A stretch of 64,000 nt of DNA from Nymphaea colorata (Eukaryota; Streptophyta; Magnoliopsida; Nymphaeales; Nymphaeaceae): NCBI RefSeq assembly GCF_008831285.2, contig NC_045138.2:19935934-19999933 (forward strand), read 5' to 3'. A program made the position numbers and the translations under genes. Positions within the stretch are counted from its first letter, which is position 1. Every line of letters starts with the position of its first letter. Below, one piece after another: positions 50,947 to 63,433 of this stretch. The notes beneath the pieces are model-generated. The model had not been told where the DNA came from. It did not search any database and was given only the letters and a program-made list of their open reading frames with translations.

Positions 50947-53940
50947 GAAAAAATGATATTTAAGAGGATGAAAGTGGATACGTTATGGGCTAGACCTTAG
51001 ATATTTTGATTTGGAATATGATGTTTAGGTACTCATCAAAAGTTTTTGATAATATCGTTTGAATATTTAGTTACAAATATAACAATTGTTTGAAATTTTA
51101 TGGCAAATTTAAAGATGATATTTAATTACAAATATAACAATTGTTTAAAATTTTATGGCAAATTTAAAGATGACATTGGGGATATATATTATAAGGATGC
51201 CAATTAAAATTTGTTAGAAAAAAAAATCAATCTTTCAATATGGTTAATCTGAAACAACTTTTAAAAAGTAAGGACTCTTATCTGATATAATTTTTATGAC
51301 ACCTTTCCTAAATCACTTGTTCTAAATTATGAGCACATAGTAAACTAGAAAAAGCAAATTCCTCACGAAATGACGAGTTTGAAAAATAGGCAATCGGATA
51401 GACACTAGCTTTTATATGTTAATAGGTATATGAACCTGTCAAAACATAGTCCCTTCTTCCATGGACTATGCCAGCCAGCCAAAGGACACATATCAACCAC
51501 TAAACCTCTGACATTCCTTGATAAATCGCCCACTAAAAAGTTTGATAGCTAGTATAATATTTTATATTTTAAAAGGGTACCAGTATGTAAATGAAAAAAT
51601 TCATCAAAAATATCCATATAAAATAAGAAGTTTTTTTTTTGTCCATGTGGGCAATTGCCTACGTGTAACCCACACCTACTTCCGCCCACCCCAGAATGAC
51701 ATCTTGATATCTTATCTTTAAACGCGCCACAATAATCCATAATCTGCAATGCAACTTACATCAGAACAATTGGGGCCAAAATAATATTGTTAACAAAATG
51801 GAAAACCTGCATCTCAGCCCCCACTATATACCAAGGTTTACCAATCCTAGCATGTTACATGAAAAGAAATCTTTGGAAATTCTCTGCAAACATCATGAAT
51901 CTTCTAATAGTCCTCATCACTAACTCCATTGACTTCAAGAAGTGTTAGTCTCTTTTTTTTTGTATATAAATTGCTGAAAGAAGCTTGTATTCCTACCACC
52001 TTCCAAATGCCACCCTGGCCAGCCTAGGTTTCTACATCCAAAAAATGGCATCCTCTTTTAAACAAACATCCAACTCTTTCCTTAGAATGCCTTCATTTTA
52101 TGTGTCACAACATAAATTGATACTTGTACAAGCTTGACCTTTATAATTTGGGCTTTAGGGAAAAAATTGAAAGGAAAGACTCGCTAAAGAGTTATGACTC
52201 GCTAGGCTAAGAACTGCCTGACTTTCTCAAGCTTTTTCATCAAATGAGCCTTGTATAGGGCAACCATACTCTTGTTTAACAACTTTTCTATATATATATA
52301 TATATATATTGAATGGTGATTCTAGCTTATCAGAATCACCCAGCTATCTAATTATGGCTATTTAATCCAATATGATGGACGATTAAGAGCAAAACAATAA
52401 GAAAAATGTGATAGACATTTTCATAATCTCAAATTAGTTCATATATATTTTTCTTGTTTTTCTCTCAACCATCCATCTGTATCATATGGATGACCTTTGG
52501 ATCAAATGTCTCCTTAATGAATCCGAGGAAAGCCTTATCTCCCTACAAATTTGCATCAGATTTTCTTCTTAATTCTGCAACCAAGAAAACATTGTCACCC
52601 CTACTGCCATAGAAGAATAAGTTCCAATCTTAAGTTGTTTTCAAAATATTTTTTAATTTAATATACCACCTTCCATAAAACGCACACATATCCTTAACGT
52701 TCTGCTTCTGCTTGTGGTTCAAACTTAAATTCCTGGCTAACTTTAGGCACTTTACAACCCTAGCAATTAGGGGTGGTAGATTTAATGAGCTGAACTCGAG
52801 TTGTTCTATGTTATAAGTCTCGTGATTAAACTCATGAAGTTGATAGGGCCAATTTGCACTTATTTTCACAGTGGGGATAGTAGCGGAGCCAGGAATTTTT
52901 ACTTGAGTTGGCAACATAAGTTTGGTGTGGCCATAGCATGTAATTTTTGAGTCATGACAATGTGAACTTGGGACGCTATTATAACTTTTGTTGGGCTGAT
53001 GTGGCCCTGCCACTAAGTGGAGATAAGGATGCCTTAGGCATATTCCAAGTTCAAATTTTGTTGGTCTTGTCCTTTTATACATTTCTGAGACACAATACAC
53101 AAGTTTCTTTTCTTCTTTTTTTTCAAATAAGCTTAGCACGAACTCAAACTAGGTCCAGCACGAGCTTTGAGGATCTTGGTCAAGCCAACCCACGATCAAT
53201 CTCCAAAAGATTATCTGAAATCCCAAAGTTAGCCCTTAAATTTTCTTAAAACCCCATTTACTGTTCCTGAAAATTTGTTAAACTATTTTCTACTTTCCCT
53301 AATATCTGTCTATGCCGTGTGACAATAAAGTGAGAAAAAGCTACCTGTTGGGCGCACTGTGCGCAGTAAAAGAGAAAATGATATTTTAGTAATTTATAAG
53401 AAACAATGTCCTCCATAGTTTTTTTACTTTTTTCCATTTATAATTTTTTCTTTACAAAAAAGTTTTCTTTTTCAATGTGAGCTAAGGGTATTTTAATCAT
53501 TAAACATATTGGTGCACGAAAATTCATATACCAAGATGGCCCATATAACCAGGCCATCGATAGAGTGCCAGAAAGACTTGCACTTGCTTTCTGACAAAAA
53601 TGCTTGCTATCTTAATTTCGGCATATGTTTCATTGAATAATACAATATGTGAAAAGGAGCATGGATTTGGATAATTGCTACATAGCAGGTCGTACAGGCA
53701 ACACATTGTCATGTGTATAGCATAGCAGGTCGAACAGGCAGCACATTAAAGACATGTCATTGGTTAGCTTTATGTTGGTGCTAGTGCTGTAAGACTGCAA
53801 ACTGTGGGATGGCGGCACTCCTTAAAGGTGCATCATAAACTACCAAGGTCTTTAACACGGCCAAGTCCCCCAAGGCAAGAGAAGTGAAAGGGCTTCATAC
53901 GTTCCTAACTTCCTTTTCACCTGAAAATTTGATTAACAAC
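50947..53940. other. Intergenic, repeats only
   Basis: A direct repeat of about 55 bp lies at 51066-51172 (TTACAAATATAACAATTGTT followed by TTTTATGGCAAATTTAAAG, twice). A MITE right-end fragment sits at about 51640-51691 (GGGCAATTGCC, then ACTTCCGCCCACC). A (TA)n tract is at 52288-52309, with CTCGAGTT-type repeat debris at 52770-52860. No coding region is recognised. Confidence 0.5.
52880..53015. mobile_element. Short hAT-like MITE
   Basis: The left end GTAGCGGAGCCAGGAATTTT and the inverted right end TAGTGGCAGGGCCACA match the family. The flanks AGTGGGGATA (52870-52879) and AGTGGAGATA (53016-53025) differ at one position. The apparent duplication is slightly longer than the expected 8 bp. 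Confidence 0.6.
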
Positions 53941-53949
53941 AGGACTCAT

Positions 53950-56900
53950 AAGTTTTTTTAATTAAACAAAACTAAAATTTGACCCATATTTGGGTAGTCG
54001 GCTCTACTTTGTATTTAAAAATAATTAATTTTATTTTTTATTTTTTGAAAAGCAAAATGTATGCATGAGGAGCAATTCAGTGCAGATCATCCAAAATGGA
54101 CCTCCACGTTGCTAACATGGTGTGAATGTTTCTGATCCACTTGCCCATTTTGTCCCAAGCAGTCCAAGAAAATTAAATGAGGAGGTTGTCAGTTTGCATC
54201 AATATTTAACAAGGGCGGGTCACCGAATTTTCAATGACTTTTTACGCAGCTATTTTACTTTTTCAAGAATTGAAGAATAAAACATTCCATGTGCTTTAGA
54301 CACAAAGGCGCAGTGAAATACTAAATAGAACAGTTGGAGACCTTGCATCTCATAATGGCCTCTGCTGCAGGTTGCAGTTATAACTTATATATATATATAT
54401 ATATACTGTATGTTGCTATATTTTAAGTTCTTGACGGAATTTCAAGAATTGAAGAGTAAAACATTCCATGTGCTTTAGACATAAAGGCACAGTCGAAATA
54501 CTAAATAGAACAGTTGGAGACCATTGCATCTCATAATGGCCTCTGCAGGTCGCAGTTATATCTTACATTTCTTTGCACATGCATTCACTCTTAGAAAAGG
54601 AATTTGACCATTAAACCGCAACCAAATTGGCAATATGTCAACCAAAAGGAACTCGTTTACTTCAACCCTTAATTTTCAAAAAAATGATTTTGAGCACAAT
54701 TTAAGTTTTCTTAATAATAATATCTAATTTAGATGCAATTTAACATATCAAAATTAAATATTAGTGGATGCTTATTGCAACAATCAATGAGGAGCTTAAA
54801 AGAACATTATGTTCTCGGGGAAAAAACGTTTCAAGAACATTATGCTTTTATTAAAGAACGATGGGTATGTTTTTATATCCAACAAACAAAAGACAAACTT
54901 GCATTATATTTAGTCATGTATTTTAGAAACTTTTTTTCCAAAAACACAATATTTTTATTATCAAACACCTTTTAAGGATAGGATAAAAGGTGTTTTTGTT
55001 TTCGGGAAGGTTCCAAAAACAACACCATGAAAAACAGCTGGAAAGAAGTTCTTTTCTAATTAGCTCTGCAATGAATATGCAGGGACGGAGCCAAGGAAAG
55101 GCCCACTTGGGCGTTGGCAATACCTCAAAAAAAATCTTTTAAAAAAAATTACATGTAAAATTTAAAAAATCTCACTTCTGTTCTATATAAAAATTTTGAA
55201 AAATGATACGGTCGTAGTCAAAATTTAGCAACTTTAATTCGGCCTCCCTCATGAAAAATTTCTGGCTCCACTCGTAGATATGAGTCTTCGTAAACACAAG
55301 CTTTATAGGTTATAATTGGCCTTAGTGGCATAACATAGCTGGTTGGCCAAAATAGTGTGAAAATGATTTTCAGTTTGTGCTACACTCATATACGACAAAT
55401 GATAGTATGCACAACACTTAAATTGAAGATGTACCACAGGACCACCCAGATCCCCACATAGTTCTTGACCCAGAGTCTCTGAAGGAAGAAGGTGGGGCTT
55501 CGGCAAAAATAACTGTGACATTCTCTCCCCGTCACCAAAAATATCATAATTAAATTTTATATAGTCCAAGACAAGAGTTGCAGTCAATGCTTCATTCTTT
55601 TGAGGAAAAGGGTTCCCTAACTTTTACAAAAGAGAGATCACAGACTTGATTGCTTTGCATGGGAAATATGATGTAGGCGGTGAAGTATTGTATGCATGAA
55701 TTTGATGACTGGTGTGTAAGCCACTAGCGGATAGCCATTGATTTACTCTCCTAGTATTGTAAACGGTCGGATGGTAACGTCCCTTAAAGGGTGTACTGTA
55801 TCTCATTCATTCAAGTCCCTGAATTTGGAGACAAAGGGAATTGGAGGGATTTAGGCTTCTTTCTTTCTGGTGGATTGTTAACCTTTTCCTCAGGAGAAGT
55901 TGGTTAACGATTAAATTCACACGCTTTTTATTAAACAAATTTGAATTAATTGAATCCATATTTGGGTAGTCGGCTCTAGTTTCTAACTTTTCATTTCAAC
56001 AAATACTTAATTTTATTTTTTTATTTTTTGAAAAGCAAAAAATATGCATAAGGAGCTATTCAATGCAGATCATCCAAAATCGGCCTCCAGATTAGCGAGG
56101 TGGATTACTGAATTTTCAATAATATTTTAAGCAGCTAGCTATTTTATTTTTTCAGTGGGCTATTTTGAGCTCGGATGAATCAATCATGTAATGCATCGGC
56201 AAAATATATAATGTATATATAACATTTTTTTAAATTCTGGATAAAATTTCAGTAATTAAAGAATAAAAAATTCCATGTACTTTAAACACAAAGGCGCGCG
56301 CAGTAGAAATACCAAATGGAACAGTTGGAGACCATTGCGTCTCATAATGGCATTTGCTGGTTGCAGTTACAACTTACATCTCTTGCCACATGCATTCATT
56401 ATGAGAACACATCATACAAATTTTATGGAAAAATAGAAGAGGAGTTTGGCCATTAAAGCGCAACCAACTGCCCCCTTAATAAGGGATAGCAATATCTTCT
56501 TGAAATTTATGATCCTGTCCCGGTCATTCTGGTTTATTTCTTTTTCATGGCAAGCGAAGGTTGGTACATTTATTTCACAATTTGAAGTGCGTCTTTTTCA
56601 ATCTCAATTTTCAAAAATTAATTTTGAGCACAATTTAAGTTTTCTTAATAATAATAATAATAATATCCAATTTAGATGTTATTTAACTTGCCCACATTAA
56701 ACATTGCTTATCACAAGAATCAATGAGGAGCTCGATAAGAACATTGTGTTATTGGGGAGCAAATGTTTCAAAAACATAATTGTTTTTATTTAAACGATCA
56801 TGAAATGATTATGGATTTTTTTTTTATAAATCTAACAAAAAAATAACAAACTTCAGACATTATATTTTATAGTCATGTATCTTAGAAACATGTGTGCCAA

Positions 56901-57650
56901 AAACACAATATTTTTATTATCAAACACCCACTGGATATAGGATAAAAGGTGTTTTTGTTTTTTGTTGGGGCCCTAACTTTGAGAACTTTCGGAAAACAAC
57001 ACCACCATGAAAAACTATGCAAAGAGGCTCCTTGTTATTTAGATCTTGGTGTGAATGCACTGTATGTGAGTCTTGCTATGATTGACATGAGCTTTAAAAC
57101 ATAGTTACATGGAAGGGCATAGCATAGTCCGTTGGTCTAACTTACCGACGATTCATTTCTAATTCGATTGTTGTTATTTTTCTGAACTGCAGACAGTGCA
57201 TGACATACTTGAGTTGAAAAATAAATGTGCGGAAGACTTCAGCATCTATGAGATTCCATATGCTTCTTCCACTCACAGTTACATTTCATTCTTTCAAGTA
57301 AGGGAGTTGTCATCTACGGCCCTAACTTTTACAAAAGAGAGATCACGGACTTCGGTTGCTTTTGCATGGAAAATATGATGTAAGCGGTGAGGTATTTTAT
57401 GGTTGTCTGTGTGAATTTGATTGACTGGTATAGGCCGCTAGCTAGCATGCTACAACACCGCTTTCACATCACCCTCTGCTCGCAGCTTTATTGCATTGAC
57501 TCGACGTCACGGCCGGAGATGGAACAGGTCACCCATTCCCCAAAGTTTAAACTACTGATCTGCAACAATGGCTGGTCGAGAACAGGCTGGTTATAGAAAG
57601 TGAGGGAAGGTCACTGATTTCCGGGCTTCTTTTTCATCTCAATAATTGGT
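53950..57650. repeat. Tandem segmental duplication, two diverged copies of about 1.8-1.9 kb
   Basis: Copy A (about 53950-55870) and copy B (about 55920-57650) share ordered matches: CCATATTTGGGTAGTCGGCT (53980/55959), ATGCAGATCATCCAAAAT-like words (54080/56062), CAATGAGGAGCT (54785/56723), GGATAAAAGGTGTTTTTGTT (54981/56940), and CTAACTTTTACAAAAGAGAG (55618/57325). Copy A additionally contains an internal direct duplication (54263-54390 and 54441-54565) and a MITE at 55080-55274 that copy B lacks. No conserved protein is recognised in either copy. Confidence 0.85.
55080..55274. mobile_element. Short hAT-like MITE inserted in duplication copy A
   Basis: The left end is CAGGGACGGAGCCAAGG and the inverted right end is CGAGTGGAGCCAGAAA. 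The interior resembles the element at 14381. Flanks TGAATATG (55072-55079) and TAGATATG (55275-55282) agree at 6 of 8 positions. The paralogous site in copy B (about 57050-57072, GAATGCACTGTATGTGAGTC) is uninterrupted, which independently supports insertion here. Confidence 0.75.
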
Positions 57651-59100
57651 TTCCTGAACTTTTAGTTAGGGTTCTCAATCGGTTAAAGTGATCAAAAACT
57701 TACATTTTAGAGAAATACATATAAAGTAGAGATGTAAAACAACCTCAGGTCCTCAAATGTTTCAAAAATAAGTAAATTGGCCGCAGATGTAAGTGGGATT
57801 TAAGGCTGATTCTGACAAACATTAACACAAAGTAGTCTTAATTCCTTTTTTGACCTTCAATATAGGCATTTAAGAACCTTTGCAGATACTTTAGGTGGTT
57901 TGTCAGAGACGAAAGCCTATGCACCCTTTCATTGCCCCAAACATGAGTAATTTTACGATATACATAATATCATCAACATTTGTAAGAAATAAACTAAAGA
58001 CACATTGTCTGTGCATCACTCCGGCCAACCAGCTAAACTACGTCCATCAAAAGCCTCTAAATATACTTGCTTGCCATCAAAAGCCTTTTAACTATACTTG
58101 GTCGGAAGGCTTTTACCCACAACTCTTCTTCCTCAGAGAAAAACTGCTATTAGCCCTTTGGAGGGTCCAACTTTGAAGTTCATTTCAAGCGGTCAAGCAC
58201 TTCCTTATTCTAAGGCGGTGTAGAAAGGTTTATCTAAATCTACACATGGAGTTGCATCCGGTACTCTTTCTTTTTTTCGATCAACTCTTCAAGAACAAAG
58301 GGAAACCAGGCCCCATCCTCTATGTCGACAACAATGAAAAGTAAGGCAACTTGATCGACGATGTCCATTTTAATAAACAAATTTCGCAGCTTTCATTTAA
58401 GTCGATTACTCAAAAGACTGCTCAGATTCCCGTATTAACCTTCTTGAGATGCGGTCTTCTTCTCTATGCTCTTTGGTACTCCAAATTCTATAAGATTACG
58501 TTTACTCTGCGTGTATTTACATAAGACCCATATCTTGCTTCCTTAATTTTTTGACGAGCCAATTATGGAAGCGCCCGGTTATGTTCCCCCTTCAATCCTA
58601 CAAAGCACCATAAAGGCAAGTTTTTGCCTTTTCCTAAAAAAATATTTCATATCAGAACCACCATCATCTTCTTGGCGAGCCTCCACCTTCAGGTGGTCAG
58701 CCTCTCTGGTCACATCCTGTGGTATTTTTTTTTTTTTTACAAAAAAGGGAAGATATCCTCTTTAACATCACAGAAGGATTCTCGATTATTCTTTAAGTAA
58801 TTAGTACATTAACAATTACAAGTGCTTGGCCAATACCCAGTGGGCGAGGAGAATACACGATGCTTAATCAGCCGACGAATTCAGAGCATTAATTCTTTGA
58901 GTTCTTCTTCCTGGACCAGCAGTAAATAATGAAGGGAGAGGACAGGTGGTTGTTGGGGAGTGGTCAAATTCGACCAACAAAATAATCACAAGCTAATCCT
59001 CATGGCGGGGAATTAGTCTACCATTTCAAGCTCCGGGTTTAATTGTACAGGGAGAGACGGGGGGAGATGCTGAGAGCGCCTCGTCACACACAGCTCCGAG
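57651..59100. other. Intergenic, no gene recognised
   Basis: Mixed-composition sequence. The minus-strand translation between about 57900 and 58760 shows several short open stretches separated by stops, which could be debris of a coding element, but I cannot identify any domain. Confidence 0.4.
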
Positions 59101-59167
59101 TGCTAGTTGAACTCCGCACTGTGGGGGTCTTGCTAAAGCAGATTGCTATCTTCTCTGTCGAGTGAAG

Positions 59168-59983
59168 GTGAACTATCTGCATTTTTCAAGTGCATACTTT
59201 GCTTTTTCTGTAAATTACATTGTTTGAGATGGAAGTTGCCCTACCAAGTAGGAACCTGATCACGTGCTGATCAGAAAGTTCTTGGTTTTGTTTCAGCTTC
59301 AAAATGGTACCATAAAAAATATGCTGAGCTTTGAACAACTTTCCGAACAAACTTCTCTTCGGCATTCGCATTTTTCTGCCAACTATGAACATTTCTTTAT
59401 TTGAGGGGAAGGGGCGTGGGAGGAGGGATGGCGGTGGTCAGTATCAGTTATCCACATAAAAGAGTCTGTCAATTTTGGTGATAGGCTGGCTGGAAAAGTT
59501 TTTTCCTTCATATGGTAGAGCATTTCATGCTCTGCTTTACTTGTGTCAGTTCAGTTTTGGGAGATTAGTGTTGCCATGAGATTGATATTTGTCTATTTTC
59601 TTGTATATTCTGGCTTCTCGTTACATCACTAACCCACTTATCTCTCTCTTTCTTTAACAAGAACATTAATGGGTTTTTTTCTTGGAAACTCAATGGTTAC
59701 ATTTTGTGGTTGTCTATGCCCCACTTAGTGATGTGCTCACCCTCGAGTTCGTTTAGTTTTTTTTGCCATAGTTTGTGCTTCGTGCGCCAGTACTCTGTCC
59801 TTGGTTGTTGCTTTTCTCATCAAATTTTCTACCTCTCACATTGTACTTACATTCTTCTTTTGTTACTTCAGCTAACTAATCTTTCGAGTTTCCTTGAATG
59901 CACCTTCTGTTTGACAAAACTGGGATGCTCATGTTCTGATTGAACTTAATTTTTAACGCTGATACCTTTTCTACTAAGCTCAG
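59168..59983 (+). other. Probable 5' UTR intron of the GH3 gene
   Basis: A candidate leader exon ending GAGTGAAG is followed by GTGAAC at 59168. A good acceptor, CTAAGCTCAG, ends at 59983, 23 bp before the start codon at 60007. The interval is T-rich with no coding continuity. The donor choice is an inference; the acceptor is better supported. Confidence 0.4.
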
Positions 59984-60006
59984 GATTGTAACTGCTGGAT
60001 CAGAAG

Positions 60007-63000
60007 ATGGCAATCTTCCGGTTGTTTGTGACGAGCATTTTACTGTTACTTGGATGTATGTCAATTGGAGAAGCAAGTTATGCCAGCTACAAGGATCCAA
60101 GAAAGCCACTGAACGTTAGGATCAGAGATTTGATGAGCAGGATGACTCTAGCAGAAAAGATTGGGCAGATGGCACAAATTGATCGTGTACTTTCAACCCC
60201 TGATGTAGTCAAGAGTTACTTCATAGGTAAAAACTAGCGTTTTCGCCAAAAGCTGCTCCGTTTCTCCATTCCTATTAACGTGTAATGTTGAGATGTCAAA
60301 TTGACAATGTGCTAAGGAATTGAACAGGCAGTTTGGTGAGTGCCCCTGGAGCTTCCCCTCGCCCTCAAGCTACTGCACAGGATTGGATTGACATGGTAAA
60401 TGAGTTTCAGAAAGGAGCTATGTCTACTCGTCTCCAAATCCCGATGATCCTCGGTATAGATGCTGTTCATGGACATAGCAACGTCTATGGAGCTACCATC
60501 TTCCCTCACAATGTTGGCCTTGGAGCTACCCGGCAAGTATAAACTTGATCTTGTTGAGTTCCAGGGAACTCGATGATTTTCAGTCTTTTGGGAAGATGAG
60601 TTGAAGATTGCAGGTCATATTAGGCTTTCTTGATGGTGCAGGAGATTATTATATCTGTTAGAGCATTCCGTGTATATGTTATCAGTTCTTGTTTCCTCTG
60701 ATCGGTTCCCTTTTATCAACCGAGTGGAGAATACATACTGGGGTCTGAGGTCACATCATATCAAGTTAATTTTCTCATTGGTGTATTTGTTGATGCTCTG
60801 GATGCAGGGATCCTGACCTTGTAAAAAGGATTGGTCAGGCAACAGCCTTGGAAGTTCGAGCCACTGGCATCCCTTATACTTTTGCTCCTTGTGTTGCTGT
60901 AAGAATAAACTTGATCAGATACATGCAGCACATTTTACCTTCAATAGTATTACCAATTCTGATGATTCCGATGTATTTTTTTCATAGGTTTGCAGGGACC
61001 CAAGATGGGGCCGCTGCTATGAGAGCTTCAGCGAGGATCCTCAGCTTGTTGAAGCTATGACTGATATAATTCCTGGTCTACAAGGAGACTTGCCGCCAAA
61101 CACAAGAAAGGGTGTCCCTTTTGTAGATGGAAAGTGAGTAACCATAATGCAACTCGACATTGATTTTATCTCTTTGTTGAATACTTTTTTTGTGTGTGTT
61201 TTTATGCAGTCGCCATATAGCAGCCTGTGCAAAGCACTATGTTGGCGATGGTGGAACACATGATGGAATCAATGAGGGTAATACCATCATTGACCTTCCT
61301 GGATTGCTTAAGATCCACATGGCTCCTTATTATGCTGCTGTCTACAAAGGTGTTTCATCCATCATGGTCTCTTATTCGAGCTTCAACGGGAAGAAAATGC
61401 ATGCAAATCATGGTTTGGTTACTGATTACCTCAAGAACACACTCAAATTTAGGGTACATTGGTCATTTCTCTGCTACAATCTACATACTTTCTGCATGTA
61501 TCTTTCAAGTTTTCATCTGGGCATAGACTGGCCAAATATTTAGGAACTTGAGCTGATTTACATTTGTCCAGCTTATAGAAGTAGTCCCTAATTCGGTGTC
61601 ATTTGATTATGTTGCAGGGTTTGGTTATTTCCGATTGGCAGGGTATTGACAAGATCAACTCTTCCCTGGATGCAAACTACACATATTCTGTTTATGAAGG
61701 AATTAGTGCTGGCATTGATATGGTTTGTTGTACTTTTCCTTTATCAACAACTAGTATTACCAAACAGTTTCTTTCCTGTTCTTTCTGATATAATGCATCA
61801 TTGAAACCAGATGGTTAAGCAATATCAGCATTAGATTTGTTTTTCTATGTCCTTTATCTGACTTTGTTGCTAGTGTATACTTGGCATAAGTTGGTTCAGG
61901 GGAAGCATCTTCTTGGAGACTCCTTGCACATAACATTTAAAATGAAATCTTACACAGAATTTTTTTTTTCTGCCAATTGTTTGTTGTGAAACTTGCATTC
62001 AAAGCAGCATATTTCTGACAGTAGCGTATATTTATCACTCTTGTTGCCATATCTGGCTCGTCTTGTCCATGTGCAGGTCATGATTCCCTGGGCCTACACT
62101 ACATTCATTGATGACCTTACCTATCTTGTTAAATCTAAAGCCATCCCAATGAGCAGGATTGATGATGCAGTTTACCGGATCTTGCGAGTAAAGTTCACAA
62201 TGGGCCTTTTTGAAAGGCCCTACGCTGATCACAGTTTGGTTAATGAGCTCGGTAGCCAGGTACATATCACCTAATATAACTAATGACTTGTGACAATCTC
62301 GTTCCTATATGAGCGCCAAACAATAAGCAAATTTTGAATTTTCCATGCTGTCACCAGTCTTTGAAATATTCTGACCTCCCATGGTTTTGGTACTTAGAAA
62401 ATAAATTAATAATTACTTCCTTAATTGACAGGCTCACAGAGAATTGGCAAGAGAAGCAGTGAGAAAATCACTTGTCTTGCTTAAGAATGGAAAGGAAGGT
62501 AGCAAACCTTTATTGCCACTTGACAGGAAGGCTCCAAAAATCCTTGTGGCCGGGACCCATGCCAATAACTTGGGATATCAGTGTGGTGGTTGGACAATTC
62601 TATGGCAAGGTGTAACTGTGAATAATGCCACCAGAGGTATGTACATATCCCTACTGATTATGCATTTACATGTCTTCAGCGTTCTTAATTGCTCCATTCG
62701 CTTGGATCCTTTTAGTTTGATGTTTTTCTGTATGTCACAATGTTTGGTTTTTCCTTCATATCAGAATCTTGTTCACAGATTAACTTTAACCTATCGCGGT
62801 ATGTTCATAACAGTATAACACTATGTTTTTCACAGCAATTTAAATATACTATATGATCTTTACATTGATATTTCTAACTTTAATTTCCCAGTCTCAATGT
62901 TTTGATACTTTCTGAAGAGGTCCCAAACTTTTTTCACTTGCGCAGGAACAACTATTCTCAGTGCAGTGAAATCCACAGTGAGCCCCAACACCAAGGTTGT

Positions 63001-63433
63001 CTATGAAGAGAATCCTGATGCTGACTTTGTCAAGAGGAATCTATTCTCATATGCTATTGTCGTTGTTGGAGAGATTCCTTATGCCGAATCAATGGGTGAC
63101 AGCAAGAACCTGACCATTATTGACCCCGGTCCTTCTGTGATCCAAAACGTTTGCAGATCCATCAAATGTGTAGTCATCATCATCTCAGGCAGGCCTGTAG
63201 CCATTGAGCCATATGTATCACAAATTGACGCACTGGTTGCCGCATGGTTACCAGGTACAGAAGGCCAAGGAGTTGCAGATGTGCTCTTTGGTGACCATGG
63301 TTTCACAGGAAAGCTGCCACGGACATGGTTTAAGCATGTCGATCAGCTGCCAATGAATGTCGGCGACAAGCACTACGACCCACTTTTCCCATTTGGCTTT
63401 GGCCTGACCACATTCCCTGCAAAGGCTAGTTAG
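60007..63433 (+). CDS. Glycoside hydrolase family 3 beta-D-glucan exohydrolase / beta-glucosidase, secreted
   Basis: Exons 60007-60226, 60328-60532, 60808-60898, 60988-61133, 61210-61453, 61618-61722, 62077-62259, 62432-62636 and 62946-63433 join to 628 aa, normal for plant apoplastic GH3 exohydrolases. Residues 1-23 form a signal peptide (hydrophobic core VTSILLLLG, ending GEA). The N-terminal barrel carries [42 protein letters not shown] and the nucleophile Asp308 in [10 protein letters not shown]. The second domain carries the predicted acid/base Glu514 in [11 protein letters not shown]; the spacing of 206 from Asp308 equals that of barley ExoI. Such enzymes release glucose from wall beta-glucans and oligosaccharides. 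All introns are GT-AG except intron 2 (60533-60807), which must use GC (CCCG|GCAAGT) to give [10 protein letters not shown]. The gene appears intact. Confidence 0.95.

Noticed and set aside
52630-53139. 169-codon minus-strand frame
   Set aside because: It runs through a hAT-like MITE (52880-53015) and dispersed-repeat debris and has no domain signature.
57196-57378. 60-codon frame MHDILELKNK... as a gene
   Set aside because: It lies in a duplicated non-coding block whose paralogue at 55300-55620 does not keep the frame.
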